Part shown: positions 25,051 through 33,711 of the stretch, piece by piece | How positions within the stretch are numbered: position 1 is the stretch's first letter | How the letters are laid out: each line of letters opens with the position of its first letter | The notes under the pieces: generated by a model | What the model was told of the DNA's origin: nothing | Seen by the model: only the letters and a program-made list of their open reading frames with translations | Databases searched by the model: none | Source: CAMQRS01 sp964370065 | Lineage (GTDB): Bacteria > Bacillota_I > Bacilli_A > Erysipelotrichales > Erysipelotrichaceae | Direction: 5' to 3' | Length of the DNA stretch: 64,000 bases | Assembly: GCA_964370065.1 (NCBI GenBank) | Contig: CAYJGK010000003.1 | Location: forward strand, 1-64,000 | Position numbers and translations under genes: made by a program

Positions 25051-26040
25051 ATGACTAGAATTATAGATGTCGCAAAAAAAGCAGGAGTTTCGGTATCCAC
25101 TGTTTCGAAAGTATTAAAAAACTATCCGAATGTAAGTATGCAGACCAAGGAAAAAGTCAATGCAGCAATTGTAGAGTTAGACTATGTACCCAATGTGATT
25201 GCTTCGGCATTATCTACTAAAAACTATAATCGAATTGCTATTTGGATCAATTTCAATAATGAAAAACAAGCTATAGATGAAATTAATATGCAATATTTAT
25301 TTGGTGCATTAAGTGAAGCTAAAAAATTAGGATTACATGTTTTGCCTGTATTCTCGTACATGTATAGTGAAAGTAGTAGTGAAGAACTAACGCGTTACTT
25401 TAGATCAGAAGGAGTTACTGGAATTATTGCCTATGGATTAAATAAAGAAGATGCTAATATATTAGAGGTCATTAAAGGCAATTGCTTTTTATGCGTGGCG
25501 TCTGATACGGATTTTAGTGATCATAAAATAACATCAGTTTCCATTGATAATATACAAGCCCAATATGAAGTCGCTAAAAAAACAATTGATGGAAAATATT
25601 GTAAGAAGGTATTATACTTAGCAGGAAAAGAAAACGGGTTTGTAACAAACCCTCGTATCCAAGGGATTTTAAAACTGCAAAAGGAATTAGGGTTTTCCTT
25701 AACCATTGAGCACGCTGACTTTAGTGAAAAGAAGGCAAGAGAAATTGTACAGCGTATCGGAGTAAATAGTGATGTGATCGTATGTGCATCCGACTTGATG
25801 GCTATTGGTGCTAAAAATGCATTAAAAGAAATGGATATTTTTAGACCGATTTGTGGATTTGATGGCATCACACTAATGGGTTATGTAGGGGAGGAAATGT
25901 ATACCGTGCGTCAAGATTTTTATCATCTATCAGAGGAGTGCGTAAAGGAAGTGAAAAGATTGATTGATGGGGAAGTAGGACATAAAAGGCTGATTGAACA
26001 TGAATTAGTTCAAATAGCCTATCAAGAAGTTTTATTATAA
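25051..26040 (+). CDS. LacI-family transcriptional regulator, probable MalR-type
   Basis: The 329-residue protein has the LacI helix-turn-helix at its start (RIIDVAKKAGVSVSTVSKVL) with the hinge helix LDYVPNVIASALS, then a periplasmic-binding-protein-like effector domain. ATG 25051 is preferred over GTG 25045 because of its spacing from AGAGGG. The 4-alpha-glucanotransferase gene follows, and a LacI-type palindrome (GAAAACGTTTTC) lies in that gene's promoter, so the regulator probably represses malQ in response to a maltodextrin. The effector is inference. Confidence 0.85.
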   Translation: MTRIIDVAKKAGVSVSTVSKVLKNYPNVSMQTKEKVNAAIVELDYVPNVIASALSTKNYNRIAIWINFNNEKQAIDEINMQYLFGALSEAKKLGLHVLPVFSYMYSESSSEELTRYFRSEGVTGIIAYGLNKEDANILEVIKGNCFLCVASDTDFSDHKITSVSIDNIQAQYEVAKKTIDGKYCKKVLYLAGKENGFVTNPRIQGILKLQKELGFSLTIEHADFSEKKAREIVQRIGVNSDVIVCASDLMAIGAKNALKEMDIFRPICGFDGITLMGYVGEEMYTVRQDFYHLSEECVKEVKRLIDGEVGHKRLIEHELVQIAYQEVLL

Positions 26041-26048
26041 AGGTTAGT

Positions 26049-26075
26049 AAAGATACGTCAAATTGTATCTTTTAT
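26049..26075 (+). terminator. terminator after the LacI gene
   Basis: AAAGATAC pairs with GTATCTTT across eight bases, followed by TATTT. Confidence 0.6.
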
Positions 26076-26081
26076 TTGCAA

Positions 26082-26109
26082 TTGTTTGCTGAAAACGTTT
26101 TCTTATGGT
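26082..26109 (+). promoter_or_regulatory. malQ promoter with LacI-type operator in the spacer
   Basis: TTGTTT (26082-26087) and TATGGT (26104-26109) are 16 bases apart. The perfect palindrome GAAAACGTTTTC (26091-26102) fills the spacer, where a bound repressor would block RNA polymerase. It has the central CG of LacI/CcpA sites. Confidence 0.6.
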
Positions 26110-26187
26110 ACACTTCAATAAGAGGTGACACAACGAAAACACAGCTACAACAAAGAAATTTGGAAATTAAAATAAGGAGAAAAAAGA

Positions 26188-27666
26188 ATGAGACAAACAG
26201 GTATACTAGCTCCCGTATCCGCATTACCTGGGCAATATGGTATAGGTGACTTTGGTCAAGTTGCTTATACTTTTATTGACACATTAGCAAAGAGTAAAGT
26301 AAAAGTATGGCAAATTCTACCATTAAATCCAGTGGGATATGCAAATTCGCCATATCAACCTTATTCTTCTTATGCAGGGGATGAATTATACATCGATATT
26401 GATGAATTAGTAAAACAAGGCTATATTGATGAAAATACGATACGTAAACGAGTTAAGAAAACAAGTGAAATACACTATGAATCAGTACGCAATTTTAAAA
26501 ATAAATACTTGCATTTAGCTTTTGAGAAAGCTAAAAAAGATAATGTATTACAAAGAAAGATAATACAGTTTGTGGAAGAACAAAAATGGGTATATGCCTA
26601 TGCTGTTTTTATCACATTTAAAAAAGAAAACAATTTAAAATGTTGGTTAGAATGGCCAGTTACACAAAAAATATGGATGCAACATAAAAGTGAGCTCAAC
26701 ACTAAACAAGAGACGCAAGTGCAATATGAAATATTCATTCAATATTTATTTTATACACAATGGATGAAATTAAAACAATATGCAAACGATTTAAATGTTG
26801 CAATTATGGGAGATATTCCTATTTATGTTGGGGTTGATTCAGCAGACGTTTGGGAACATAAATCATGTTTCTTGTTAGATGATAGCGGGTATCCTACTTT
26901 TGTAGCAGGTGTGCCACCAGATTACTTTAGTGAAACAGGACAAAGATGGGGAAACCCGTTATATGATTGGCATTATTTACAAGAACACAACTTTGATTTT
27001 TGGATTGCTCGTTTAGCCTACTCAAACTTGATTTATGATATTGTACGCATTGATCATTTCCGTGCATTTGATACGTATTGGAAGATACCAGTTAACTGTC
27101 CAACTGCTATGGAAGGAGAATGGGTGGAAGCACCAGGCTATGCATTATTCGATGAAATTAATAAACGGTTACCAACTATTCATATCGTTGTAGAAGACTT
27201 AGGGGATTTAAGACCAGAAGTCCTACAATTACGAGATCATTATTGCTTAAGTGGTATGAAAATTGTTCAATTTGCCTTAGACCCTAATGAAGAAAATGAG
27301 GATTTCACTGAAAAAAGTAATACAATTGTTTATACCGGGACACACGATAATCAAACAATTGCTGGATGGTATAAATGTTTACATCGAAATGATCAAAAGA
27401 AATTAGCGAACAAGTTAAAAAAATATCCAAACCGCAGTACAGTAGAAAGAATTATCCATCATACGATGGACTCTTCAGCTGAGTTAGTTATTTTACCAAT
27501 CCAAGATATATTAAAACTAGACGATCGTGCTCGCTTGAATACACCAGGTACAATTGGTAGCCCAAATTGGAATTGGAAGTTAAAAGATTACCAAAGATGG
27601 AATGAACGGCTAGAGTATTTAGCTGACTTAATTCAAGAAACAAAGCGTACGGCTTCAAAATCGTGA
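26188..27666 (+). CDS. malQ: 4-alpha-glucanotransferase (amylomaltase)
   Basis: The 492-residue cytosolic enzyme belongs to GH77 and moves maltosyl units between maltodextrins, releasing glucose. It starts with the typical SALPGQYGIGDFG and has PYQPYSSYAGDELYID. The three catalytic acids are visible: VRIDHFRAFD near residue 287, VVEDLG near 335 and TGTHDNQT near 384. Length is typical. AAGGAG precedes the ATG. A LacI-type regulator lies just upstream and its operator overlaps the promoter. No glycogen phosphorylase is in the window. Confidence 0.95.
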   Translation: MRQTGILAPVSALPGQYGIGDFGQVAYTFIDTLAKSKVKVWQILPLNPVGYANSPYQPYSSYAGDELYIDIDELVKQGYIDENTIRKRVKKTSEIHYESVRNFKNKYLHLAFEKAKKDNVLQRKIIQFVEEQKWVYAYAVFITFKKENNLKCWLEWPVTQKIWMQHKSELNTKQETQVQYEIFIQYLFYTQWMKLKQYANDLNVAIMGDIPIYVGVDSADVWEHKSCFLLDDSGYPTFVAGVPPDYFSETGQRWGNPLYDWHYLQEHNFDFWIARLAYSNLIYDIVRIDHFRAFDTYWKIPVNCPTAMEGEWVEAPGYALFDEINKRLPTIHIVVEDLGDLRPEVLQLRDHYCLSGMKIVQFALDPNEENEDFTEKSNTIVYTGTHDNQTIAGWYKCLHRNDQKKLANKLKKYPNRSTVERIIHHTMDSSAELVILPIQDILKLDDRARLNTPGTIGSPNWNWKLKDYQRWNERLEYLADLIQETKRTASKS

Positions 27667-27767
27667 AAAAAATATTGGAATATAACTTTCAAGTGGAAGT
27701 TGTTCCACCATATGGTAGTTTTAAATTATATTACGAAAAAAATATAGCAATATATAAGGGAAAATAA
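27663..27767 (+). CDS. possible 34-residue ORF overlapping the malQ stop
   Basis: GTG at 27663 overlaps the malQ TGA and opens 34 codons (VKKILEYNFQVEVVPPYGSF then KLYYEKNIAIYKGK). Composition is protein-like, but no RBS is seen and no family is recognised. It may be a remnant rather than a gene. Confidence 0.2.
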   Translation: MKKILEYNFQVEVVPPYGSFKLYYEKNIAIYKGK

Positions 27768-27924
27768 AATGTATTTTGATTACACCCCTATTTGCAGACA
27801 GCATCGTTTATGAGGGTGATTCAATAGTAATAAATGAGTGTTCAAAATCATGTATATCAAGTTTTTATGGTTGCATGTATAGTAGGTTATGTTATAATTG
27901 ATATAAGTAAAGGAGGGTTTACTA

Positions 27925-28098
27925 ATGCCGATTACAATTAACCTAGATACTTGTATTGGATGTGGAGCTTGTACTTCAGTTTGTCCAGTAGAAGCGTTAT
28001 CATTAAACGATGAAGGAAAAGCAATCGTTGATGAAGCAATGTGTATTGACTGCGGAGCATGTGTAGGAACATGTCCTGTAGAATCGATTTCACTATAA
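27925..28098 (+). CDS. 2[4Fe-4S] ferredoxin (clostridial type)
   Basis: The 57-residue protein has two CxxCxxCxxxCP clusters (CIGCGACTSVCPVEAL and CIDCGACVGTCPVESI), so it binds two 4Fe-4S centres and carries low-potential electrons. It is the size of the small ferredoxins of anaerobes that serve pyruvate:ferredoxin oxidoreductase and hydrogenases. AAGGAGGG lies at ideal spacing before the ATG, and a strong terminator follows. It is a single-gene unit. Confidence 0.95.
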   Translation: MPITINLDTCIGCGACTSVCPVEALSLNDEGKAIVDEAMCIDCGACVGTCPVESISL

Positions 28099-28123
28099 AC
28101 CAAGCCCCCTGCTTGGTTTTTTT
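28098..28123 (+). terminator. ferredoxin terminator
   Basis: AACCAAGC, five bases, GCTTGGTT, then T; it begins at the stop codon. Confidence 0.85.
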
Positions 28124-28158
28124 ATGAATGCAGTAGTTAACCGTGAAGTGAGGATATT

Positions 28159-29595
28159 ATGAAAAAAGAAAATAATTGGAATCTACCAAATTTAAAATTA
28201 GCGCAAAAGCGTACAAAAGATAAAGTGAAAATTGAAAAAAATGCATTCAGCGTCCCAGAACATATGCAAGCAATGGGAGCTGGGCGTAAGTTTTATTTGC
28301 GTACTTATGGGTGCCAAGCGAATGAGCGTGATGGAGAAAGTATTGCAGGTATTTTAGAACAACTAAAATTTAGTCAAGTAGATTCTCCACAAGAAGCAGA
28401 TTTAATTTTATTTAATACTTGTGCAGTTCGAAAAAATGCGGAAGATAAAGTGATTGGAGAATTAGGGCATCTTAAAAAGTTAAAACAAAATAATCCAAAT
28501 TTAATGTTTGCTTTATGTGGTTGTATGGCACAAGAAGAAGATGTTGTTGATTTTATTATAAAAAAGCATAAACATATTGATTTAATTTTTGGGACACATA
28601 ATATTCATCGATTACCTGATCTACTTTATCATACCATGATGCATAAAGAACGAACGATTGAAGTATTCTCAAAAGAAGGTGATGTTATTGAAAACTTACC
28701 TGTTAAACGTTTTGGAACACATAAAGCATGGGTTAATATAATGTATGGATGTGATAAATTTTGTACGTATTGTATTGTACCTTATACAAGAGGAAAAGAA
28801 AGAAGTCGTGAGATTGTAGATATCTTGGAAGAAATTAATGTATTAAAACAAGAAGGATTTAAAGAAGTTACCTTACTTGGACAAAATGTAAATTCTTATG
28901 GAAAAGATTTAGGAATGGAGAATGGGTTTGCTCAGTTAATGGAAGCAGTAGCGAAAACAGAGGTACCTCGTCTTCGTTTTACAACATCACATCCTTTTGA
29001 CTTTACAAAAGAAATGGTAGATGTTATTGCGGAATATGAAAACATTATGCCTTTTATACATTTACCAGTGCAATCAGGAGATAGTGATATGCTGAAAATA
29101 ATGGGTAGACGATATACGATTGAACAATACAAAGAACTGTATGATTATATCGTAGCCAATATTCCAGATTGTGCATTCTCGACTGATATTATTGTGGGAT
29201 TTCCAAATGAAAGTGAAGAACAATTTCAACGTACATTAGATATTGTCGATTACTGTAAGTTTGATAATGCATTCACTTTTATCTATTCACCAAGAGAAGG
29301 AACACCAGCCGCTAAAATGGATGATAATGTACCATTCCCTGAAAAACAAGAACGTTTACAGCGTTTAATGGCAAAAACAAATGCACATGCATCAGCAAAA
29401 AATTTAGCTTGGCAAGGTCGTACTGTAAAAGTATTAGTCGATGGAAAAAGTAAAAAGAATAATGATGTATACAGTGGTTATACAGAGCAAAATAAATTAG
29501 TGAACTTCACTGCTAAGAATGTAAAAGAAGGCGATATTGTTGAAGTGAAGATTATTGAAGCTAAAACTTGGACTCTAAATGGAGAACAAATCTAA
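28159..29595 (+). CDS. miaB: tRNA-2-methylthio-N6-dimethylallyladenosine synthase
   Basis: The 478-residue radical-SAM enzyme adds a methylthio group at adenosine 37 of tRNAs that read UNN codons. The N-terminal UPF0004 domain has its three cluster Cys (YGCQANERD near 52, NTCAVR near 89, CGCMAQ near 121). The radical-SAM motif is CDKFCTYC near 197-204, and a TRAM domain closes the protein (about 415-478). The extra N-terminal 40 residues are typical of Firmicute MiaB. GTGAGG precedes the ATG. No mutL/mutS follows. Confidence 0.95.
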   Translation: MKKENNWNLPNLKLAQKRTKDKVKIEKNAFSVPEHMQAMGAGRKFYLRTYGCQANERDGESIAGILEQLKFSQVDSPQEADLILFNTCAVRKNAEDKVIGELGHLKKLKQNNPNLMFALCGCMAQEEDVVDFIIKKHKHIDLIFGTHNIHRLPDLLYHTMMHKERTIEVFSKEGDVIENLPVKRFGTHKAWVNIMYGCDKFCTYCIVPYTRGKERSREIVDILEEINVLKQEGFKEVTLLGQNVNSYGKDLGMENGFAQLMEAVAKTEVPRLRFTTSHPFDFTKEMVDVIAEYENIMPFIHLPVQSGDSDMLKIMGRRYTIEQYKELYDYIVANIPDCAFSTDIIVGFPNESEEQFQRTLDIVDYCKFDNAFTFIYSPREGTPAAKMDDNVPFPEKQERLQRLMAKTNAHASAKNLAWQGRTVKVLVDGKSKKNNDVYSGYTEQNKLVNFTAKNVKEGDIVEVKIIEAKTWTLNGEQI

Positions 29596-29691
29596 AAAAA
29601 CTGCCCAATTCATTCTTGTTTAGAAGGATTGGGTTTTACTTTGCATAGAAATATTTTGTAATAATATCAGTGGACAGGTGGTATAGAGGCA

Positions 29692-29844
29692 ATGACTACT
29701 GTTTGTTTATTTATAGATGGCAAACATCGAACAGCAATAAAAGTGTATTGTAAAAAAAGTAGTGGGATATTTAACTTGTTCGCAATGGTGACTTGTTTTG
29801 AAAAAGTCATACTCATGTATGCTAGAAAAGTTAGTGCAAAATAG
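29692..29844 (+). CDS. possible 50-residue ORF of unknown nature
   Basis: ATG at 29692 opens MTTVCLFIDGKHRTAIKVYC and ends at TAG 29842-29844. AGAGG lies only three bases ahead, which is poor spacing. The product is basic with a hydrophobic middle and is not recognised. The whole 29,596-29,946 stretch is otherwise empty. Confidence 0.2.
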   Translation: MTTVCLFIDGKHRTAIKVYCKKSSGIFNLFAMVTCFEKVILMYARKVSAK

Positions 29845-30003
29845 ATTTGCTCTTCCATTATAAAGGGAGTGTGATACAATGTTGCTAAAGTTCAAAAGAA
29901 AACACTAAATTTTACACAATTGAACATAAAAAAAGGGGGGAAGTATATGAATCAATTATGAACTAAAAATTTCACAATTATTACAATCGGTAGTGTTGTT
30001 TCC

Positions 30004-31164
30004 ATGTTTGGTGGTGCATTGTGCAACTTTGCTTTAGGTTTGATTGTGTTTGAAAGAACAAATTCACCATTCTTATATGCTTTATTTTTATCTTCTACCA
30101 TGATTCCAGCAATGATTATCCCGATGATTGCCGGGCCTTTTATTGATCGTTATTCAAGACGTAAAATTATTTATACAATTGATTTTATCTTTTTTGCGAT
30201 TTTCGCATTAGCATCCATTATGGCCTATGTTGATTATTTTAACTATATGATATATTTAGGGGCAGCTGTGGTCATTGGAACATTAAGTTCTGTTTATAAT
30301 GTGGCTTATGACAGTTTCTATCCCACTTTAATTAGTAAAGGAAATTATACAAAAGCATACTCTATTGGAAGTTTATTATACCCACTTGCTAATACATTTA
30401 TGGTGCCTGTTGCAGCCGTTGTATATCAAGCAGTAGGGTTATTTCCATTAATGCTAGCCAATGCTGTTTCGTTTTTAGTAGCGGCTATTTGTGAGACGCA
30501 AATTAAAATAGATGAAAGTCAAACACATTATCAAGAATGCCAGAAATTTAATTTCACAGCACAATTTAAAGAGGGATTTACTTATTTAAAAAGTGAAAAA
30601 GGTTTATTAGCAGTAACGATGTATTTTGTGGCCTCTGGAGTTGCACAAGGAATTGCTATGAATTTATTTTTACCTTTCTTTGAAATGACCCCAAGATTAG
30701 GAACGACTCGCTACTCACTAGTGATGAGTTCACAAACAGCAGGTCGAATTATTGCAGGATTATTCCAATATAAAATAAAATACCCAGTCCATCGCAAATA
30801 CCAAATAGCAATTATGGTTTATTCGATTGTAAGTGTAATTGATTCTGTATTCTTATTTACAACATTCCCGGTTATGATGGTATTATTCTTTGGTTATGGA
30901 ATGTTAGGTGCGACTTCATATAATATTCGAATAAGTGCTACTCAAAGTTATATTCCTAATGAAAAAAGAGGAAGATTCAATGGGATTTTTGCCGTATTAA
31001 CATCAAGTGGAATGGTGTTAGGAGGATTAATTGGTGGCTTATTAGGAGAATTTATCTATCTACCATATATAGTATTAGGAGCAGCCTTGGTGAATATGTG
31101 TTTCATCTATTTACTAACCAAACAAAAAAAACATGTTGTCTTATTATATAATCGCGATATTTAG
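30004..31164 (+). CDS. MFS transporter, 5' end interrupted by TGA at codon 5
   Basis: The 386-residue body has about 12 membrane segments and the MFS loop GPFIDRYSRRKIIY between helices 2 and 3, as in drug or macrolide efflux proteins. The real start is probably ATG 29947, which has a strong AGGGGGGAAG ahead. From there the frame reads Met-Asn-Gln-Leu, then TGA at 29959-29961, then TKNFTIITIGSVVSMFGG. Close relatives commonly start with LWTKNF, so TGG to TGA is likely. ATG 30004 is the first restart but would remove most of helix 1. The gene may be inactive or rely on readthrough. Confidence 0.75.
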   Translation: MFGGALCNFALGLIVFERTNSPFLYALFLSSTMIPAMIIPMIAGPFIDRYSRRKIIYTIDFIFFAIFALASIMAYVDYFNYMIYLGAAVVIGTLSSVYNVAYDSFYPTLISKGNYTKAYSIGSLLYPLANTFMVPVAAVVYQAVGLFPLMLANAVSFLVAAICETQIKIDESQTHYQECQKFNFTAQFKEGFTYLKSEKGLLAVTMYFVASGVAQGIAMNLFLPFFEMTPRLGTTRYSLVMSSQTAGRIIAGLFQYKIKYPVHRKYQIAIMVYSIVSVIDSVFLFTTFPVMMVLFFGYGMLGATSYNIRISATQSYIPNEKRGRFNGIFAVLTSSGMVLGGLIGGLLGEFIYLPYIVLGAALVNMCFIYLLTKQKKHVVLLYNRDI

Positions 31165-31165
31165 G

Positions 31166-31187
31166 CTCTATCTAGAGTCTTTTTTTA
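31166..31187 (+). terminator. weak terminator after the MFS gene
   Basis: GGCTCT and AGAGTC around four bases (one imperfect pair), followed by seven T. Confidence 0.5.
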
Positions 31188-31224
31188 TTTCATGTTATAA
31201 TACGTAAATAAAAGAGGGGTAAAT

Positions 31225-31656
31225 ATGAACATAAAATGGGTAGAAAAAAAGGATGCTCAACCGTGTTTCTATGTAAGAAAAGAAGTGTTTGTAAAGGAAC
31301 AAGGGTTTAGTAAAGAGTTAGAATTTGATGCAATAGATGCTTATGCACATCATTTAAACATTAGTATAAACGATATTTGTGTTGCAACTTGTCGATTATA
31401 CAAAGAGAAGGAGGAAGACACTTTTCATTGTGGTAGAATTTGCATTTTAAAAGATTACCGTTCAAAAGGTATTGGAAAGTACATTTTATTAGCAGCCAAA
31501 GAAAAAGCGATAGAACTAGGAATTTACAATATCGTATTATCAGCTCAACTACAAGCAAAAACTTTTTATGAAAAAAATGGATATTGTATTTTTGGTACGA
31601 TTCACTATGATGAAGGAGTGCCACATATTATGATGAAATTAGAGGTAACGGTATGA
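31225..31656 (+). CDS. GNAT-family N-acetyltransferase
   Basis: The 143-residue protein has the ElaA/YjcF-like GNAT layout: VRKEVFVKEQGF at the start, GRICILKDYRSKGIGKYILLA with the acetyl-CoA loop (R-S-K-G-I-G), and AKTFYEKNGYCIFG near the end. The substrate is unknown. AGAGGGG precedes the ATG. Its stop overlaps the start of tag, so the two form one operon. Confidence 0.85.
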   Translation: MNIKWVEKKDAQPCFYVRKEVFVKEQGFSKELEFDAIDAYAHHLNISINDICVATCRLYKEKEEDTFHCGRICILKDYRSKGIGKYILLAAKEKAIELGIYNIVLSAQLQAKTFYEKNGYCIFGTIHYDEGVPHIMMKLEVTV

Positions 31657-32207
31657 AAAGATGTGAATGGCCAAACTTAGACAAATCTGGGCTATACCAA
31701 CAATACCATGATGAAGAATGGGGAGTAGAGAGTCACGATGATACCTATTTATTTGAAATGCTGGTGTTAGAATCTTTTCATTGTGGATTATCTTGGTTAC
31801 TTATATTACGAAAAAGAGAGGCATTTAAACAAGCATTCGATCAATTTGATGCTTCCATTATTGCTCAATATACGGAAGATAAGATAGATGAACTTATGCA
31901 AAATGATGGGATTGTTAAAAATAAGGCAAAAATTAAAGCAACGATAAAAAACGCAAAAGCTTTTCTACTAGTTCAAAAAGAGTTTGGTACATTCGATCGT
32001 TATATTTATTCTTTTACTAATGGGGTACAAGTTAGCTTTCCCTTTGATGGTACAATGACTACCAATGAACTTTCTGATGCAGTGAGCAAAGATCTTAAGA
32101 AAAGAGGGTTTTCGTTTTTAGGAAGTGTCACAACTTTTTCTTATTTAGAAGCAATAGGAGTCATGAATAACCATGCGGTTTACTGTTTTAAACATAAATC
32201 ACATTAA
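31653..32207 (+). CDS. tag: DNA-3-methyladenine glycosylase I
   Basis: The 184-residue base-excision enzyme removes 3-methyladenine from DNA. The start MKRCEWP, YHDEEWG near 19-25, and the late HAVYCFKH give the Cys-His...His-xxx-Cys zinc site of Tag. The helix-hairpin-helix region with LSWLLILRKREAF is present. Length is normal (about 187 in E. coli). It overlaps the preceding acetyltransferase gene by four bases. Confidence 0.93.
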   Translation: MKRCEWPNLDKSGLYQQYHDEEWGVESHDDTYLFEMLVLESFHCGLSWLLILRKREAFKQAFDQFDASIIAQYTEDKIDELMQNDGIVKNKAKIKATIKNAKAFLLVQKEFGTFDRYIYSFTNGVQVSFPFDGTMTTNELSDAVSKDLKKRGFSFLGSVTTFSYLEAIGVMNNHAVYCFKHKSH

Positions 32208-33380
32208 AAAAACAAAAAATTATTCTTTTATAAATAAATCAAAAAAAATGGTATTTTATCATTTATTTTTTTCATTGTCAAATAAAAATAAATAAAAGTT
32301 GTACAAATTATAATTAAGTGTTATCATGAAGGTGACAAATAACGGTATTTAAAATTTTAAATATCACCAAATTTTAAACTGACGAAAATTTGCCCTTTGT
32401 AGATTAGATTAGAATAGACTAGTAAACTTACCTGTAGTAAGTGTTTTAATTGTCCCTAAGCAATAACACTATAGAAGAATGGAATATCATTCATTTAAAT
32501 ATTACCTTAATCCTAATAATCTTCGCAATTAGAAAGGAAGCTTTTTCCTGTGATTAAGTAATAGATATAAAATAGCGATTGCTAACAGATTTGCTATTTT
32601 ACTAATCAGTATATCGATTGGTTTTATGAATCTGTTAAAACAGTGTTATACAAATTTGTATAATGCTAGCGTTTATTCTATTGATTGCCCTGTAATTACA
32701 ATTTATTATTCCTATACGCCTGTTTGTTATATGTAACTAGCCATGGATAAATAGCTTATGTAATGAAAGAGGTGTTAGAATTTAATGTATTTAACAATGG
32801 AATAAACGATTCTCATTGGTTCTAAACAAGTATTGATTTTATTGAATAGAGTGTGTTAGGTATGGTATAAGCAGACAATGTATAACAAAGAAATAATACA
32901 ATTTGGAATAAAGGAAGATCTAGTTATTCTAATAAACTTTTCAATCAAATGTTGGGGAATATTTGTATTCATACTTTTAGAATTGTAGTAATTATGATCA
33001 TGAAAAGAATGTATATCATCGTTAACTTTGTTATATTAGAAGTGTATGTGGAAAAATGAGTTAACTCAATGTAGTTGCTACTTTGATGCGATATAAAGAT
33101 GCTAACGGGAATATGCTCTGTTTTAGTAGATAGCACTTATGTTATTATATTGATCACAGTTCTCTATTTTGATGCTTAAACTCATCCAAATGGAATAGCA
33201 TTTAGTATCGATTTGTGTATGAAATGGTATTCGTTTATGAAGGGAAGACAGGAACCAATGTAGGAAGAGTACATCTTCGAGCATAGAATTTTGAGGAAGT
33301 GGTAAGCATGAATAAGTCACTTCAAATAGTTTATCAGAATGTATAGCAGTATGGAAATTAAGATATTAGCATAGTAGAAA
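32208..33380. other. gene-free, decayed stretch before the cobalamin operon
   Basis: About 1.2 kb contains no open gene on either strand. Short coding-like pieces occur in changing plus-strand frames between about 32,790 and 33,350 (for example NVVATLMRYKDANGNMLCF and FVYEGKTGTNVGRVHLRA), separated by stops. This looks like an old, heavily decayed gene. The first 200 bases are very AT-rich. No RNA gene was recognised. Confidence 0.4.
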
Positions 33381-33383
33381 GAT

Positions 33384-33412
33384 AAGAGTGAACGGTGGGT
33401 TCACTCTTTCTT
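33384..33412 (+). terminator. hairpin terminator ahead of the cobalamin operon
   Basis: AAGAGTGAAC pairs with GTTCACTCTT across five bases, followed by TCTTT. It insulates the operon from upstream transcription. Confidence 0.75.
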
Positions 33413-33480
33413 TATGTTTAAGTGTAATTGGAATTTTGCCTTAAATGAGGTTCTTTATATGATTAAATGATTAAATGGCG

Positions 33481-33509
33481 TTGACCCTTTACTAGAATGA
33501 ACGTATAAT
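33481..33509 (+). promoter_or_regulatory. sigma-A promoter of the cobalamin operon
   Basis: TTGACC and TATAAT separated by exactly 17 bases, directly before the riboswitch. Confidence 0.8.
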
Positions 33510-33692
33510 GAAGCCACAAGTGAATAAAGCAAATCATATATGGGGAAACAGGTGTAAATCCTGTGCGGTCGCGCCACTGTAAAAAACGTTCGTTTTAAGT
33601 CAGAATGCCAGATTTGTTTAAACCAATTTACGACGATAAATTGTTTGTGTTAAACAAAGGTTATTTTCATTGTAAAATAATCTTATTTTTTT
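33510..33692 (+). ncRNA. cobalamin riboswitch with terminator
   Basis: The conserved pieces come in order: AAGCCAC, GGGGAAACAGGTGTAAATCC, GCGGTCGCGCCACTGTAA and the B12-box region AAGTCAGAATGCCAG (to about 33613). A long-range pairing TTTGTTTAA/TTAAACAAA (about 33614 and 33650) competes with a terminator hairpin AGGTTATTTT/AAAATAATCT (33658-33683) followed by T. When adenosyl- or other cobalamin binds, transcription should stop before the ECF genes. It is strong evidence that the operon serves cobalamin. Confidence 0.92.
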
Positions 33693-33711
33693 GAAAAGGA
33701 GTGATTAATGA

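Noticed and set aside
29947..29961. TGA read as Trp (alternative genetic code)
   Set aside because: Trp is encoded by TGG throughout the other genes, and several genes (malQ, for example) end with TGA. One in-frame TGA is better explained by mutation.
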